NCBI GenBank assembly: GCA_036897485.1
Contig: JAYMTF010000018.1
Location: forward strand, 1 to 64,000
DNA length: 64,000 nt
Direction of reading: 5' to 3'
Source of the DNA: Pelargonium nanum
Lineage: Eukaryota > Streptophyta > Magnoliopsida > Geraniales > Geraniaceae
The position numbers and the translations under genes were made by a program. Below, one piece after another: positions 47,701 to 58,431 of the stretch. The notes below the pieces were generated by a model. It was not told where the DNA came from, made no database searches, and saw only the letters and a program-made list of their open reading frames with translations. Position 1 is the first letter of the stretch. Each line of letters begins with the position of its first letter.

Positions 47701-50700
47701 TTATGAATCTGCATCTGCAGAACCAGAAACTGGTCGTTTCTTTGGAGTAGCAACTGAGCTCAACTTGGTCTCTCTTCCCATCTTTACACTGCGTCCGCAT
47801 GGATTCCATGATGATGATGATTTTGATGTATCTGCTTAACCAAGTAACACTCTTTAGTCTATCAAGTACTATGAAAATAGAACTGAAAATTTATGTTTCG
47901 GGTCGGGTTCAGGTTGAAAAAGCGTAACCTCGAACTCAACCCGCACTATGTTTCGGGTTTCGAATTGGAATTGGGTTTTATTAGAGTTGGCAATTCAGGC
48001 ACGTCGTGTTCGTGTCGCGCTGAAGGGTGACTATGTTGCACGGACCCGACCCATTTAATAATTATGTTGAACGGTTGAACATGAAACGATATGTTTATCA
48101 CGGTAACTAAATGTACAACATGGATTCTCTCAACATTCTTACCCACAAATCTGTACTTACTGTCTAAGATAAAAGAATAAAAGTAGAGAATAAGAGCAAC
48201 ATGAAATGTAACTGATAGCATCCCTAGTTTACGTAAAACCTACGTGAACACAACACGGCAACACGATTACTAAATGTGTCGTATTTGTGTTTACCCATGC
48301 AACACGTATTGACCTCTAATACGACATGAACACAACAAGTTCGCACGAATTGCCAACTCTAACCACGAGTGAAAGGAAATGGACTCTTTGCAAAAAATAA
48401 AAATAATGGCAAATTTTGGACAAAATTAGCTAGGAATCAACAAGCAAGGTATAGCAAACTGACCTGAGCCTTGCCTGGGCTTCACATTATTGATGATCTT
48501 CAAAGACAACATCCTCTTGCTTTTTGGCTCCGGCCGGACATTCCTAACCTTGAACCCTTTCTTGTCCAAAGAATCCAAAGAAGACGATATCGGAAGGCTC
48601 TTCTTTCTAGAAGGTTCCGAGTAAGCCAACCTTGTAACTGTATCGCTACTCGACCTTGAGAGCAAATCACTCGCACTCTTCTTCTTCGACAAAGACGATG
48701 ATGAAGAAGTACTTGTCGAGTCCTTTCCTTTCTTTTTCGGGGACAATGGCTTTTTCTCTGCGGGATCAAAAGCAGTGCTAGACTTCGTGCCTCGTGGCGA
48801 GGAAATGTTAGTTTCAGGAATTTCAGGAAGAACTGTAACTCTGTTGTCCTGATACCTCGGACTTGGCATTGCTTTATCCGATGTTACGACGATTCCTGAT
48901 AAGGTTTGCTCGGGACAATCTATCTTCAAATTTTTCGCTCCTGGAAATGAATCTTCGCATCAGAAACAATGTTATAGCAGCAACGACATATTATACTGAA
49001 CAAATGTCATTTTAGATTATATTACTAATTTGATCAGATTATAAGCTAATCCAAACACTACTAACCTGTTTTTTCCTTGCTCTTCGTATCTGAAACCTTG
49101 ATTAGTGATATAAAATTGTTATCCGGTGCTTCAGAACAAACTGACCTCGTGTCGCCTCCAGCGAACACTCTTCTTTCGGGTATTTCAGAACAAACTGACC
49201 TCAAATCGCTAGCCTGAAGGATCTGATCTTCCATGTCATTTGAAACCACATCGCTCGCTGTTTCCAATACCTTCTTGTTCGAAAAAACCCGGGGTTTCTC
49301 CAAGATTCTATAGGAAAACATCTGAAACGGGATTTGTGACACTGATGTCAGATCATAAGAGGAAAATTTCTTCAAAAACGCCACCTCTATGTCAAGGTAC
49401 TCAACTGACGGCGTATTCAGCTGAGGCTGACCCTCATCGGAGATCGGATTCATTACTAAAAACCTCTTCGTGTAGCGTAAAATCCTGCAAATTGATGAGA
49501 AACTTGGGCGCTGAGACGGGTCAGAATGCCAGCATCTTTTCGTCAAGTTCACAAGGTATTTAGGTGTAGTGAATGGGAACAAAGGCCTCCCTCCGGCTCT
49601 TATGTTTTTGCTCGATTTGTCCCCGGGAAGATACCCGTCTTCGAATGGGATTTTTCCTGTTAGAAGATCAAACGCGAGCATCCCAAAACTGTAAACATCA
49701 GCTTTCTCCGAGTACTTCACACTGCTCCGCATGCTTCCCTTCTGTTCTTGCTCGGCAAGAACCTCTGGCGCGAGCCACATGTTCGTTGATGCGTTGTCTT
49801 CAGCAGAACTCGGAGCGGACACACAAGACTTGATCCCGGGGAGGCTGAAACCGGTGACTTTCGCGTAGAAGTAGCCTTCTGTCAAGTACCTCGGTTTCAG
49901 CAGTACGGTGGACGGATTTAAGTCACCGTGAAAAATGTTCCGAGCATGTAAATACTCCATGCCTCGGGCAATCTGCAACAAGAGATCAACAACAACGGGT
50001 ATAGCGAACAAAAGTAGCCTCCTCGCGCCACAATTTTCTTTCATGTGAGTATATATATCTTTGTTCATCAACTCCATCACGAGATAAAACTCTTTCTTGT
50101 CCTCGTCGTGGAACCCGCAAAGATACTGCAAAATATTGGGATGCGATAGCGATAAAAGCGCAGAGATTTCGCCACCCAAAGGCTCAATCTCTCCATGAAA
50201 CTGTCTCAACGCGAATTGCTCGCCCAACCAGTGAATCTCCTTATACTGATTCCCACCTCCCAACCTTCGCCTCACGGTAAAGTCCTTCGATCCCAACAAC
50301 ACTGAGCTCGGGAAAAGCTTGGACTGCTGATCCAAACGGCTCAAATTCACTCTCCTAATCAAAAGATCTGCGAGCCTCATCTCGTTCTTGGAAATGGAAT
50401 CCGAATTCTTCATATCCCTCAGCGCTTCAAGAAGTAACCATCTATCTTCCCTCCAAGAGCTCTCTAGCCGGTAACAAATCTCCTTTGGTACCAAATACTC
50501 TTTCCCAAACCTAAACCCGAAAAGCTTCGGATCATTCCATTCCTTATCGTACTTCCTCTTGAGAATTATCCGCTTCTTCTCCATATCGTCCTGATTCAAT
50601 CCCGAGATCTCTCCAGCGGTCTCAATGGCCTCAATGACAGCCGGAAAGTAACACAACAAGTTGTGAATGTGGAACTCGACACAGTCCTTGTTTTGGTGAT

Positions 50701-50995
50701 AAATCACTGCTTTGCCCCACCAATCCTTGTTGTCCATACAGTGCTTCACATAGACCTCGCCTTCTCGAAAGATTCTATAAATCGCCTTCAACGGCTGTTC
50801 TAGATCCTTCCATTTTATGTTCTTCTCTTCCAATTTGAGGTTCATTTTGATTCCCTCTGCGATGCAATCGAAAGCCATACAAAAGATATCGAGCAACAAA
50901 ATGCATTGTCGTTGATTGATGGGAATTTCGTCTTGCATCACCATGAGAGCCTTCATGCTCCCCAAAACCTCCCCGATGTGCCGGAACTGATCCAT
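47701..50995 (-). CDS. DUF1221 kinase-like protein, predicted pseudokinase
   Basis: A plant protein with an N-terminal DUF1221 domain and a C-terminal kinase-like domain. Three coding exons: 49066-50995, 48464-48940 and 47701-47831, with phases agreeing, giving 845 residues. DUF1221 covers about residues 1-200 (begins MDQFRHIGEVLGSMKALMVM). The kinase fold spans about 240-520. The VAIK lysine is replaced by Arg (FALRQF, about 264), HRD by HGD (356-358), and the Mg-binding DFG aspartate is lost (TGF, 381-383), while the APE motif (LAPE) and the folding residues remain. It is therefore predicted to be inactive as a kinase, although the family may behave atypically. The tail is Ser/Lys-rich and disordered. 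A leader intron ends upstream of 51000. Intron 2 holds a hAT-type element. Relatives in Arabidopsis include At5g41730 (from memory). Confidence 0.88.
47982..48361. mobile_element. hAT-type element in intron 2 of the kinase-like gene
   Basis: A 380-bp element with ends TAGAGTTGGCAATTC and GAATTGCCAACTCTA, perfect 15-bp inverted repeats. The same family as 15114-15500: similar length, the shared block ttgaacggttgaaca, and cgtgttcgtgtcg-type phrases near the left end. No 8-bp duplication is readable at this copy. It is non-coding. Confidence 0.75.
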
Positions 50996-51002
50996 TCCGG
51001 CA

Positions 51003-51300
51003 AGTAATTGTCACCGCAAGTATATAGATTGAAACCAACGACAAAACGTGTCTCGAGATTCGTTACAATAGCCCTAAAACTCAACAAAACACAACATTGA
51101 GAAAATTTATAATTGACCCAGAAACAAACATCGTATTCTGATATTAGATGAGTCAATTGTCACCGTAGCTACAAAGATTGAAACAACCAAAACGAACATA
51201 ATTTGTTAAAATAATAAACTCTAAAACAAGCATCACATTCAGATATCAAACAAGTCGATTGTCACCGCAGCTACAGAGATTGAAACCAACGACATAATTT
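51003..51300. repeat. imperfect tandem repeats in the kinase-like gene leader
   Basis: Three units share ttgtcaccg-agcta-a-agattgaaac and then cgac/cgaac, ctaaaa-tca and cacaac. They start near 51008, 51157 and 51257, with spacing of about 149 and 100 bp. Unit 1 ends about 10 bases upstream of the start codon on the minus strand, so the repeats lie in the leader or its intron. A good leader donor is at 51657 (exon end TTCTTCAG, then GTGATT). Confidence 0.7.
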
Positions 51301-51779
51301 GTTATGATAATCCTAAAATTCAACTAAACACAACCTTGAGAATCAGAAATAAAGAAAAAACCATAAGAATCACAATGAAAAATTGGGGATTTCTTAAAAT
51401 AAATACATTAAGACAACACCAAATTGCAGAGATTTCATTACATTTTCAAATTAAAAATCAAAATTAAACGAAATCATAACAAAACCTAAATAAAAATCTC
51501 ATCTTTGTCCAAAATTTTCAAAAGGGTCATTAACAAATTAGCTGATTCCCACTAAATCCTCACAAACCCAGAACGAACACAACCTCCAATTTCATCGGAT
51601 CAATCAACAATCCATTAAAAAAAACAACAAAATCAGATAGAAAATTGAGGAATCACCTGAAGAAACACAACAATCCGAATTTTGACGGCGGTTACGAGGA
51701 GACGGAAATTCCAAGAATTTGGAAATGAAATGGTGGAGTCAGTTGTTTGTGGCAGCTTGTGTTTGTTTGGTTACAAGGA

Positions 51780-52264
51780 AAATGGGAAGAAAATAAAACA
51801 TGTGGCCGTTGAAAGAAAACCGTTTTCTTGGGAGAGAGGCATAATAAATTAGTTCCCGCTATATTCGTCTTCTTTAAATAAATTATATTTAATATAAATA
51901 AATGCTACTCAATTTTTTTTTCAAGACAAATGCTACTCAATTTATTAGTGTTACTTCATTATTTTGTAGTATAAATAACCACCATGTCAACTCTTTTTAT
52001 TAACGCTTCGACTTTTGCGCCACGACACCGTTTTAGGCCTGCCTATTTACCAAATTTATTGGGATCGTATAACAAATTTTAAGTCTAGAAAGATTAATTT
52101 AAAAAGAAAGATGTTCCATTTTGAAATGGTACTCATTTTATTTTTATTTTATATCCTTTTTTTAAAGTCATTTTTATATTATCTTTAAATTATCAAATAT
52201 TGTTTGAATTTGGGCCTGAAACTATAATATTTTGTTTTAAATCAATCCAATGATATGACACTTT
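51780..52264. other. AT-rich spacer
   Basis: Promoter side of the kinase-like gene, minus strand. Nothing recognisable apart from long A/T stretches. Confidence 0.5.
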
Positions 52265-52273
52265 TTAAAAAAA

Positions 52274-53561
52274 GGGCAAATTACACATATACCCTATAAA
52301 CTAGTCATTCAAAACAGATAGCCACCTAAAACTATTTTTCAAAACACATGACCACCTTAAACTTTTCAAAATCCAATCTGTCATCACAGTGTTAACTTAT
52401 GATATAAAAAGACTAAAATGACCCTCTCCTTTCACAGAACCTAATAAGCTTTTAAAATTTATTTTCTCTTCTATTTATGTTATTCACATTTTCTGTTACT
52501 TTTTCTTTCACTCTTTTTTACTTTAATCACATCAACTGTCAACCCATTAATCACTCATGCACACCTCTCATTTTTCTCTCTCATTCACAATTTGTATTCT
52601 TCATCGCCGGAGGCACCGCCGGACGTTCATCACTGCCCAATTTTGCTATTTCTCATGTTGCTTTCACCATTGACATCTCTGGTAAAATGAGTCTTTTATC
52701 TTACCAGCAAAGCTCAAATCTACAAGATCAAAATTTACATGAAGCTTCGGTGGCTCTGCAACCGTGAAGCCCAATTTCGAAAAAAGAAATTTATATTTGT
52801 TTAATGTGAAGTGTAAGTATATGTATTTTTTTTTTTGTATTATTGGTCAGATTTAAGTTTCCATGATGTTTAAGGGTTTGATCTTTTAGTTTGATTTTGT
52901 GTTGTTGTAGATGACTTTATTTGTCTAAACATATCTAATTTTTTCAGTAAATTGGTATTCCGGAATATCATAGAAGATTGTTGGTTTGTTTGCTTTAAGA
53001 GTTTTAATTTATTGATTTGTGCTAAAATCTGCACGTTTGATGAATGTGTTAATTCTGTAATACTGTGTTGCCAGTTACCGGCGACCGGAAATAGTGTACC
53101 TATTGACATATATTTGAATCTGACAGCTTCGTAGATTTAAATGGTTCTAAAATTCCCTGAAAAAGTAAAAGGTATATCGTTGTTCCTAGCTTAATTGTGA
53201 AAACTTGCCAGAAACTTCATAGCTCGAAATTTCCGGTGACCGGGTTCTTCATATCTCGAAGTTCCCGGCGACCGAGTTCTTCACAGCTTTGATGTAACCG
53301 GCACAAAATTCTTCAAATCTCAAATTTCCAAATCTATCTCATGAAGACAAAGGTTGGAGAAATGGAGAAGGGTATAACAGGTATTTTAAATTTTTTTATC
53401 TCATGTGCCATGCACATGCTTATTTAAGTGATGAATTCTGTCCAACTTAACTAGCAAAAAGGTTTTTGGAAAGTTAAGAGGGATCATGTGTTATGAGAAA
53501 AAGTTTTAAGTAGTCATCTGTTTTAAGTGTCTAGTTTATAGGGTGCATCTGTAATTTACCC
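52274..53561. mobile_element. non-autonomous Mutator-like element (MULE)
   Basis: A 1,288-bp element with inverted repeats of about 45 bp: GGGCAAATTACACATATACC at the left against GGGTAAATTACAGATGCACC from the right, then a shared CTATAAACTAG and AAAACAGAT. It is flanked by a perfect 9-bp duplication ttaaaaaaa (52265-52273 and 53562-53570). Nine-base duplications with long inverted repeats mark the Mutator superfamily. No transposase is seen. The interior has a 96-codon open frame (52477-52767) of no known family and GC-richer patches (ccggcgaccgg), so captured host DNA is possible. Confidence 0.9.
53215..53342 (+). repeat. four 32-bp minisatellite units inside the MULE
   Basis: Units starting at 53215, 53247, 53279 and 53311, each beginning cttca followed by -a-ctcgaa- and, in the first three, ccgg-gacc- or ccggcac and a g-ttcttc join. 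Divergence grows toward the last unit. The array lies wholly within the MULE interior. Confidence 0.75.
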
Positions 53562-53570
53562 TTAAAAAAA

Positions 53571-54735
53571 CTAAAAAAAGAATGTGGACGAGACTATCAC
53601 ACCACCTTGCACTTAAGTTATTTAAATGTATTCAATTTAAGTGTCATGTGGTCATCACTATTCAATAATTCAAAATTTAAAAAAAAATGTCGAATCAATG
53701 TAATTTGACACTAAATTAGAACAATATAAGTAGTTTGGAAAACAAAAATTATATTGGTGTCAATTTGCAACAAAATAGATAGTTGGAGGTAAAAAGAAAA
53801 CATTTTTCCTTTAAAAAAAATAAAGTAACAAGTCTATGCATCAATGGTGCAACTCAATTAGCTAGAGTTGACAATTCAAAACCAAACCCGCAAACACTCG
53901 ATCCATACTTTTGCAACAAGCTCGTACATTTTACACGTAGACTTCAAAATTCAATTCGAAACCTGCAATTATTCGAGGCGGGGCTAGATTAGCCCTCTTC
54001 AACTTGAACCCAATTTTTTTGGCCCGAAACTGATTAAAACCTAAGTTACCTGTTCTAGAGATATCATTCCCAAAATATTCCCAATGTATTTATTATGCGA
54101 CAATAACAAAGACTTCTTAAATAACTATATTAACTGAGACAAGTACATTTTTTATTAGTTTTGAGGTGATATTTTAGTTTAAAAAAAATATAGTTGCCCA
54201 GCAAAAGTACCAAGGTTGTAAATGTGGATCCTAAAAAAAATAGAGAGAGTTTAGTATTAGTGCCAATTTAATGAATAAATTACTTCATCCGTTCTTAAAA
54301 AAGATAATGAGTCGTGATAAAAAAAAAAAAAAAAAAGAGTCTTTTATTATATTATTTTTTCGAGAAAAAATAAATTAGTTATTGTTATACCTTTTTTTAC
54401 ATCTCTAACCAATTTCAGAGATAATAATTTTTATAAAAAAATTATTAGTAATTCAAGTTTAACTAGTTCCTTATAAAAAATTATATTTTTTTATGATAAA
54501 AATACAAAATTAAAATTCCAATGGGTTGTTTCACCATTTATTTTACAACTCTAAAAATCCAATATATCTGGGACTCAACACTCAACAATTAAGGTTGTCC
54601 ATTAGAGCTTCAAACGCAAGAGTAATATCTAGCTAACTAGATGTGATTTCAAAATTCCTTGTGGAAGTGAGTTGCAATGCAATGCAAGCATCAATATAAG
54701 AGAAAAACCTGAAAATTAGAGCTTCATGGACACAA
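53571..54735. other. AT-rich spacer with degenerate repeats
   Basis: No gene. A degenerate repeat at about 53862-54055 starts tagagttgacaattc and ends ctgttcta, recalling the hAT-type family ends. A sequence near 54286 (acttcatccgttcttaaaa) recalls a Stowaway end, but its partner was not found. Confidence 0.45.
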
Positions 54736-57055
54736 TCACGCCTTCTTGTCAGTTGGTTTCTCTTCTCGTTGTTTCTCATCTTCGTGTGGGCACTTCCTAA
54801 CTTTCTGAGTAGAGAAATATAATTAGATGCGAACAATATAACAAAGACGTGTTCAAGATTAATGAAGAATCAGTTTCACATATAGGAAAACGGTAAGATA
54901 ATGTGCACACGAGGTAAAGTTAACAAACTATTTCTCTTTAGTTGCATCAGACACAGAGAGCCAAAGCTGATGAACAACTGCACGGAAACAAATTGAGTGA
55001 ACGAGAAAACAAGAACGTTGAAAGAAACTACGTTCCTCTGTTTTCTTGTTAGTCAAATATTAAAATCCAAGCTGACTAAAACAATGATCTAGTGACAATA
55101 TAGTACCCAAACCTGATGCCTAAAAACATACCCCAAACCGAAGAGTATAGACTGCGGGGTTCATTTCAGTACACTACGAGAATGTCAATTTCTAGCCCTA
55201 ATCCACTTGCATCAGAAGTCCAAAATCATTACTACTCAGTCGATTGTACCATTTTATTGGCTATCTCCAATAGGGATAATCCGAAAAAATGACAATCGAA
55301 TCAGCTGAGAAGCTAACTTTGCATATCAGGCCTTACAAGTGTGTTATATTTGAAGGATGGTACAGAAATTTTGATTTTGCATAGCAGGCCTTACATGGCC
55401 GCCTTTCCAACCTAAGATAAAGCTGCTATTATCTTAAGAACATGAGGAGCACCTAGTGCCGGTGCAACCTTTCCTACACAGTACTAGCGCTAAGCAACAA
55501 TGGGAAACATATGAATGAGACATTGTTGATGCAGGACATCACGGCAAGTCATCACTTTTTGTCCAATTCATTTCCAAGAAAAGTTGTTCACAGTTTTCTA
55601 TTTCAACTCACAATGGAGGAAACGATGCTAAGATGCTTGTGCAGCATCCTGAGACTCTTATGAAAAACTCCACACCATGTTCCCCAAGGACCCCAACATA
55701 AGACTCCACACCATTTAACAAGACATGTTGGGCCAAGTGGTTAAAAACTTTGGATTCCCTCTGAGGTCTCAAGTTCGAGCCTCCTTGTCGACGGTATGGG
55801 GTGGGATTTGTGGGTGGGGTTTAGGGTGACGCTCTCTTTGGGGAGTGAGAAACATTGTTTCTTCGAGTATGATGTTCCGTTGCTGATAAAAAAAAATAAT
55901 AATAAGGAGATAGCCAAACAGGGTTTTAGTAATGGCATTTGCAGAAGCTCACTTATCGAAAAGGCTGGATTCAGCTGTGATCCAAGGACTACCCGTACCA
56001 ATATGTTCAAATATTACAGCAAAATATCAAAACCAGCATTTTCTAAACAAAGTATAGGACTTCTACATTTGTATATCACAAGGTCAAGCTACAAGCTTAC
56101 AATCTACATCTCTATATTTTGGTCCTGTTGTCTGTGTCCATCAAATTCAGGTAAGATTATACATCTCGATAGTCATACTGAAGCATCAAGCAAAAGGCAT
56201 ACCTTGAGTTTAGAAAATACATAGTTTTAAGAACATACAAAAGGAAAAAGAGCAAACCACCATGACCCGAACGCAATAATAATTGGGACTTGCAAAGAAG
56301 CAAACCACAAATTAAGTAAAAATTGCCATATAGAACTGGATAGTTGCCTTTGTAACAAGAAACAAAGATCAATCAACAGATCCATCATAATTCTAAAAAA
56401 AAAATGAATCCTACTTTTCCACAAAGAGAAATTCACACAAAACCTGTAAGAAAATCAGGTAAATGATATCACATTTGCTTGGAGCAATTGATCAGGCGCC
56501 TTTAAAGCTACCAATCGATCGAGAACATCAACACATGAAATGGAATACAACCTGAAATACAAAAGCAAACCACCATGACCTGAACACAGCAATAATTAGG
56601 ATGTACAGAGAAGCAAAACACAAATTAAGTCAAAAAAATTGCTATTATTCTAGAAATAGATAGTTACAGTTGTCGATCATCATCACACAGAATTACAAAA
56701 CAGAGATAAATCGACAAATCAATTATAATCTTCAAAAACGAATTCTAGTTTTCCACGAAGAGAAATTCACACAAAAACTTGTACGAAAATCAGGTAAATT
56801 ATATCAAATTTGCTTCGACCAATTGATTGCACGCATTTAGGGCTACGAATCGGTCGAGAACAGCAACACATGCAGTGGAATTGAAAACAAACTCAAAACG
56901 GTGAAAATCAACAAAATCACCTTCTGGAGGACGCATTCGCGCAAGGATTCGAAGATGCGAATGCATTTATCTTCGTCGTAAGGCGTTTCGGTAACGCAGT
57001 TGTGGAGATCAAGCTCCTCCCGTGAGCACCTGAGCATTGCTCGAGTAGCATCCAT
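54736..57055 (-). CDS. small twin CX9C (CHCH) protein
   Basis: Two coding exons: 56921-57055 and 54736-54804, giving 67 residues. Both borders are GT-AG in phase 0. Cysteines at residues 10, 20, 31 and 41 form two CX9C pairs (C-SREELDLHN-C and C-IRIFESLRE-C). This is the fold of small proteins imported into the mitochondrial intermembrane space by the MIA40 disulphide relay, often respiratory-chain assembly factors. The tail KVRKCPHEDEKQREEKPTDK is charged. The specific role is unknown; COX23/CMC-like names are possible. The 2.1-kb intron is very large for such a short gene and contains a SINE and a tandem duplication. The second exon is short, but its acceptor (CTACTCAG|AAAG) and stop fit well. 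Confidence 0.8.
55719..55905 (+). mobile_element. SINE-like retroposon, copy 3 (best preserved)
   Basis: Reads aagacatgttgggccaagtggttaa (A-box region, split here by eye), then ggtctcaagttcgagcctcc (B box), then gtcgacggtatggggtggga and a T/G-rich body ending in gctgataaaaaaaa. It is the clearest copy of the family seen at 1438 and 39630. It lies inside the intron of the CX9C gene, antisense to it. The flanking duplication was not resolved. Confidence 0.65.
56235..56890. repeat. tandem duplication (about 330 bp, two units) in the CX9C gene intron
   Basis: Unit 1 (about 56235-56555) and unit 2 (about 56555-56890) share, in order: gcaaaccaccatgacc-gaac, aagcaaa-cacaaattaag, ttttccac-aagagaaattcac, aaatcaggtaaat-atatca, atcg-tcgagaac and caacacatg. 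Unit 2 lies next to exon 1 (56921), so the first part of the intron was duplicated. Confidence 0.85.
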
Positions 57056-57109
57056 GGTGACTCAGGGTTTAGGGGTTTATGACTTTTTGTTCTTATTTTT
57101 GGCTCCAAA

Positions 57110-58431
57110 AGACAAGTCTTTTTTAGATCATAAACAATTGCATATAGTTATGCGCCTTTTTTTATACCTAAATTGATGACATTTTTTGCGAAGACTCATA
57201 ATTAGAGATGGCAATGGGCTCAAACGGTTTTGTCCGACCTAATTTGAAATTTTTAAGTAATACGGAAATGTTTGAGGTTGTGTCTATTTTATGTAACCAT
57301 AAACGGCTTACTTTTAGTTGTGTGAATTCGAATTTAAATTGTTGACTCTAACTCATATAAAGGTTTGTAGAATATACTTGAATTTTAGGCCAAGTTGAAC
57401 AAACTTGCATTTATCCATGCATTTTTAATGTTAAACTAAAAAAATATCACCTCTTGTGGGTTGGACTTGAGTTATGTCTTTAAAATTCGAAACTCAAATA
57501 GATTGCTTGGAATATAGAGTAAGGATTTTAGTGTTAGTTTACTCAGGTTAATAGATATCACTATTGTCATCACCTTAATTCTCTTGACCATTGTGTTTCT
57601 GTTTTTGTCTTCTCACAAATAACTATTTATGTAAAACAATACTTCTCCTTGTTAAAATTTATGTGATTTTAGTGAAGCGAGTGTACTTTATTATTGTTTG
57701 TCTTCTCCTAAGCATGTACCCACATTTACAATTGTTATTCAACATTTATATTATTATAATTTTCTAACGGACTTTAATGTTAAACTCAAATTCTTTCATA
57801 TGGCAAGTTGATTTGACTCATGAAAGTTAGCTAGTTGTATATTTGGGTCTTAACAATTTTGTGTAGATGATATCGATCATGATTCTCACCTTCGGAGCTT
57901 GGGGAACTCAACCGATCACACTTATTTGGTACCGAGCAATGTGACTTTAACATTGATACTTGCCCCCTTAACAATTGTTATGAATTTATCCATAACATTC
58001 GCAGGTACTGAGGCATTGATACACGTGTTTGTTGTTTTTATATTATTTATTCTATCTTAAATGCGTAACAATTTTTATTTTAATTGGTAACTAAATCCAT
58101 AACGAACTAAATAGTAAGTAAAAAAATAAACTTGAAATTATAACCTCTAATATAAACATTAAAATAAACAAAACGGAACACCGGACAAGTAAATCGGCAC
58201 CTAACATGGCAAAACACCAATAAAATAGTAGCTCTAAAAACACACTTCCAAAGCAATTAAAAACAACCCAAACACAATATGCCCAACAATGAACCAAACC
58301 TAGGAGTTTCAAATTAAACCACCATTTTTCTTCCTCATATGCATATTATGTATTGAAGATCAATAGGGAAAAAAGAGAGAACATATTCATTCCCTTATTT
58401 GAAACAAAAATTAAGATAGTGGAGACCATAT
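57110..58431. other. promoter-side spacer between divergent CX9C and phytocyanin-like genes
   Basis: The two genes point away from each other, so this holds both promoters. It is AT-rich. A degenerate repeat near 57205 begins tagagatggcaatgggctc. No gene was supported; a short minus-strand frame at 58091-58312 has no family. Confidence 0.5.

Noticed and set aside
48471-48769. Open frames overlapping the Ser/Lys-rich exon of the kinase-like gene on both strands
   Set aside because: Low-complexity shadows; the phase-consistent exon 48464-48940 explains the sequence.
52477-52767. 96-codon frame inside the MULE as a gene
   Set aside because: No recognised domain and no splice signals; treated as possible filler of the transposon.
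54286-54540. Possible second Stowaway beginning acttcatccgttcttaaaa
   Set aside because: A left-end-like sequence only; no matching right end or flanking TA pair could be located.
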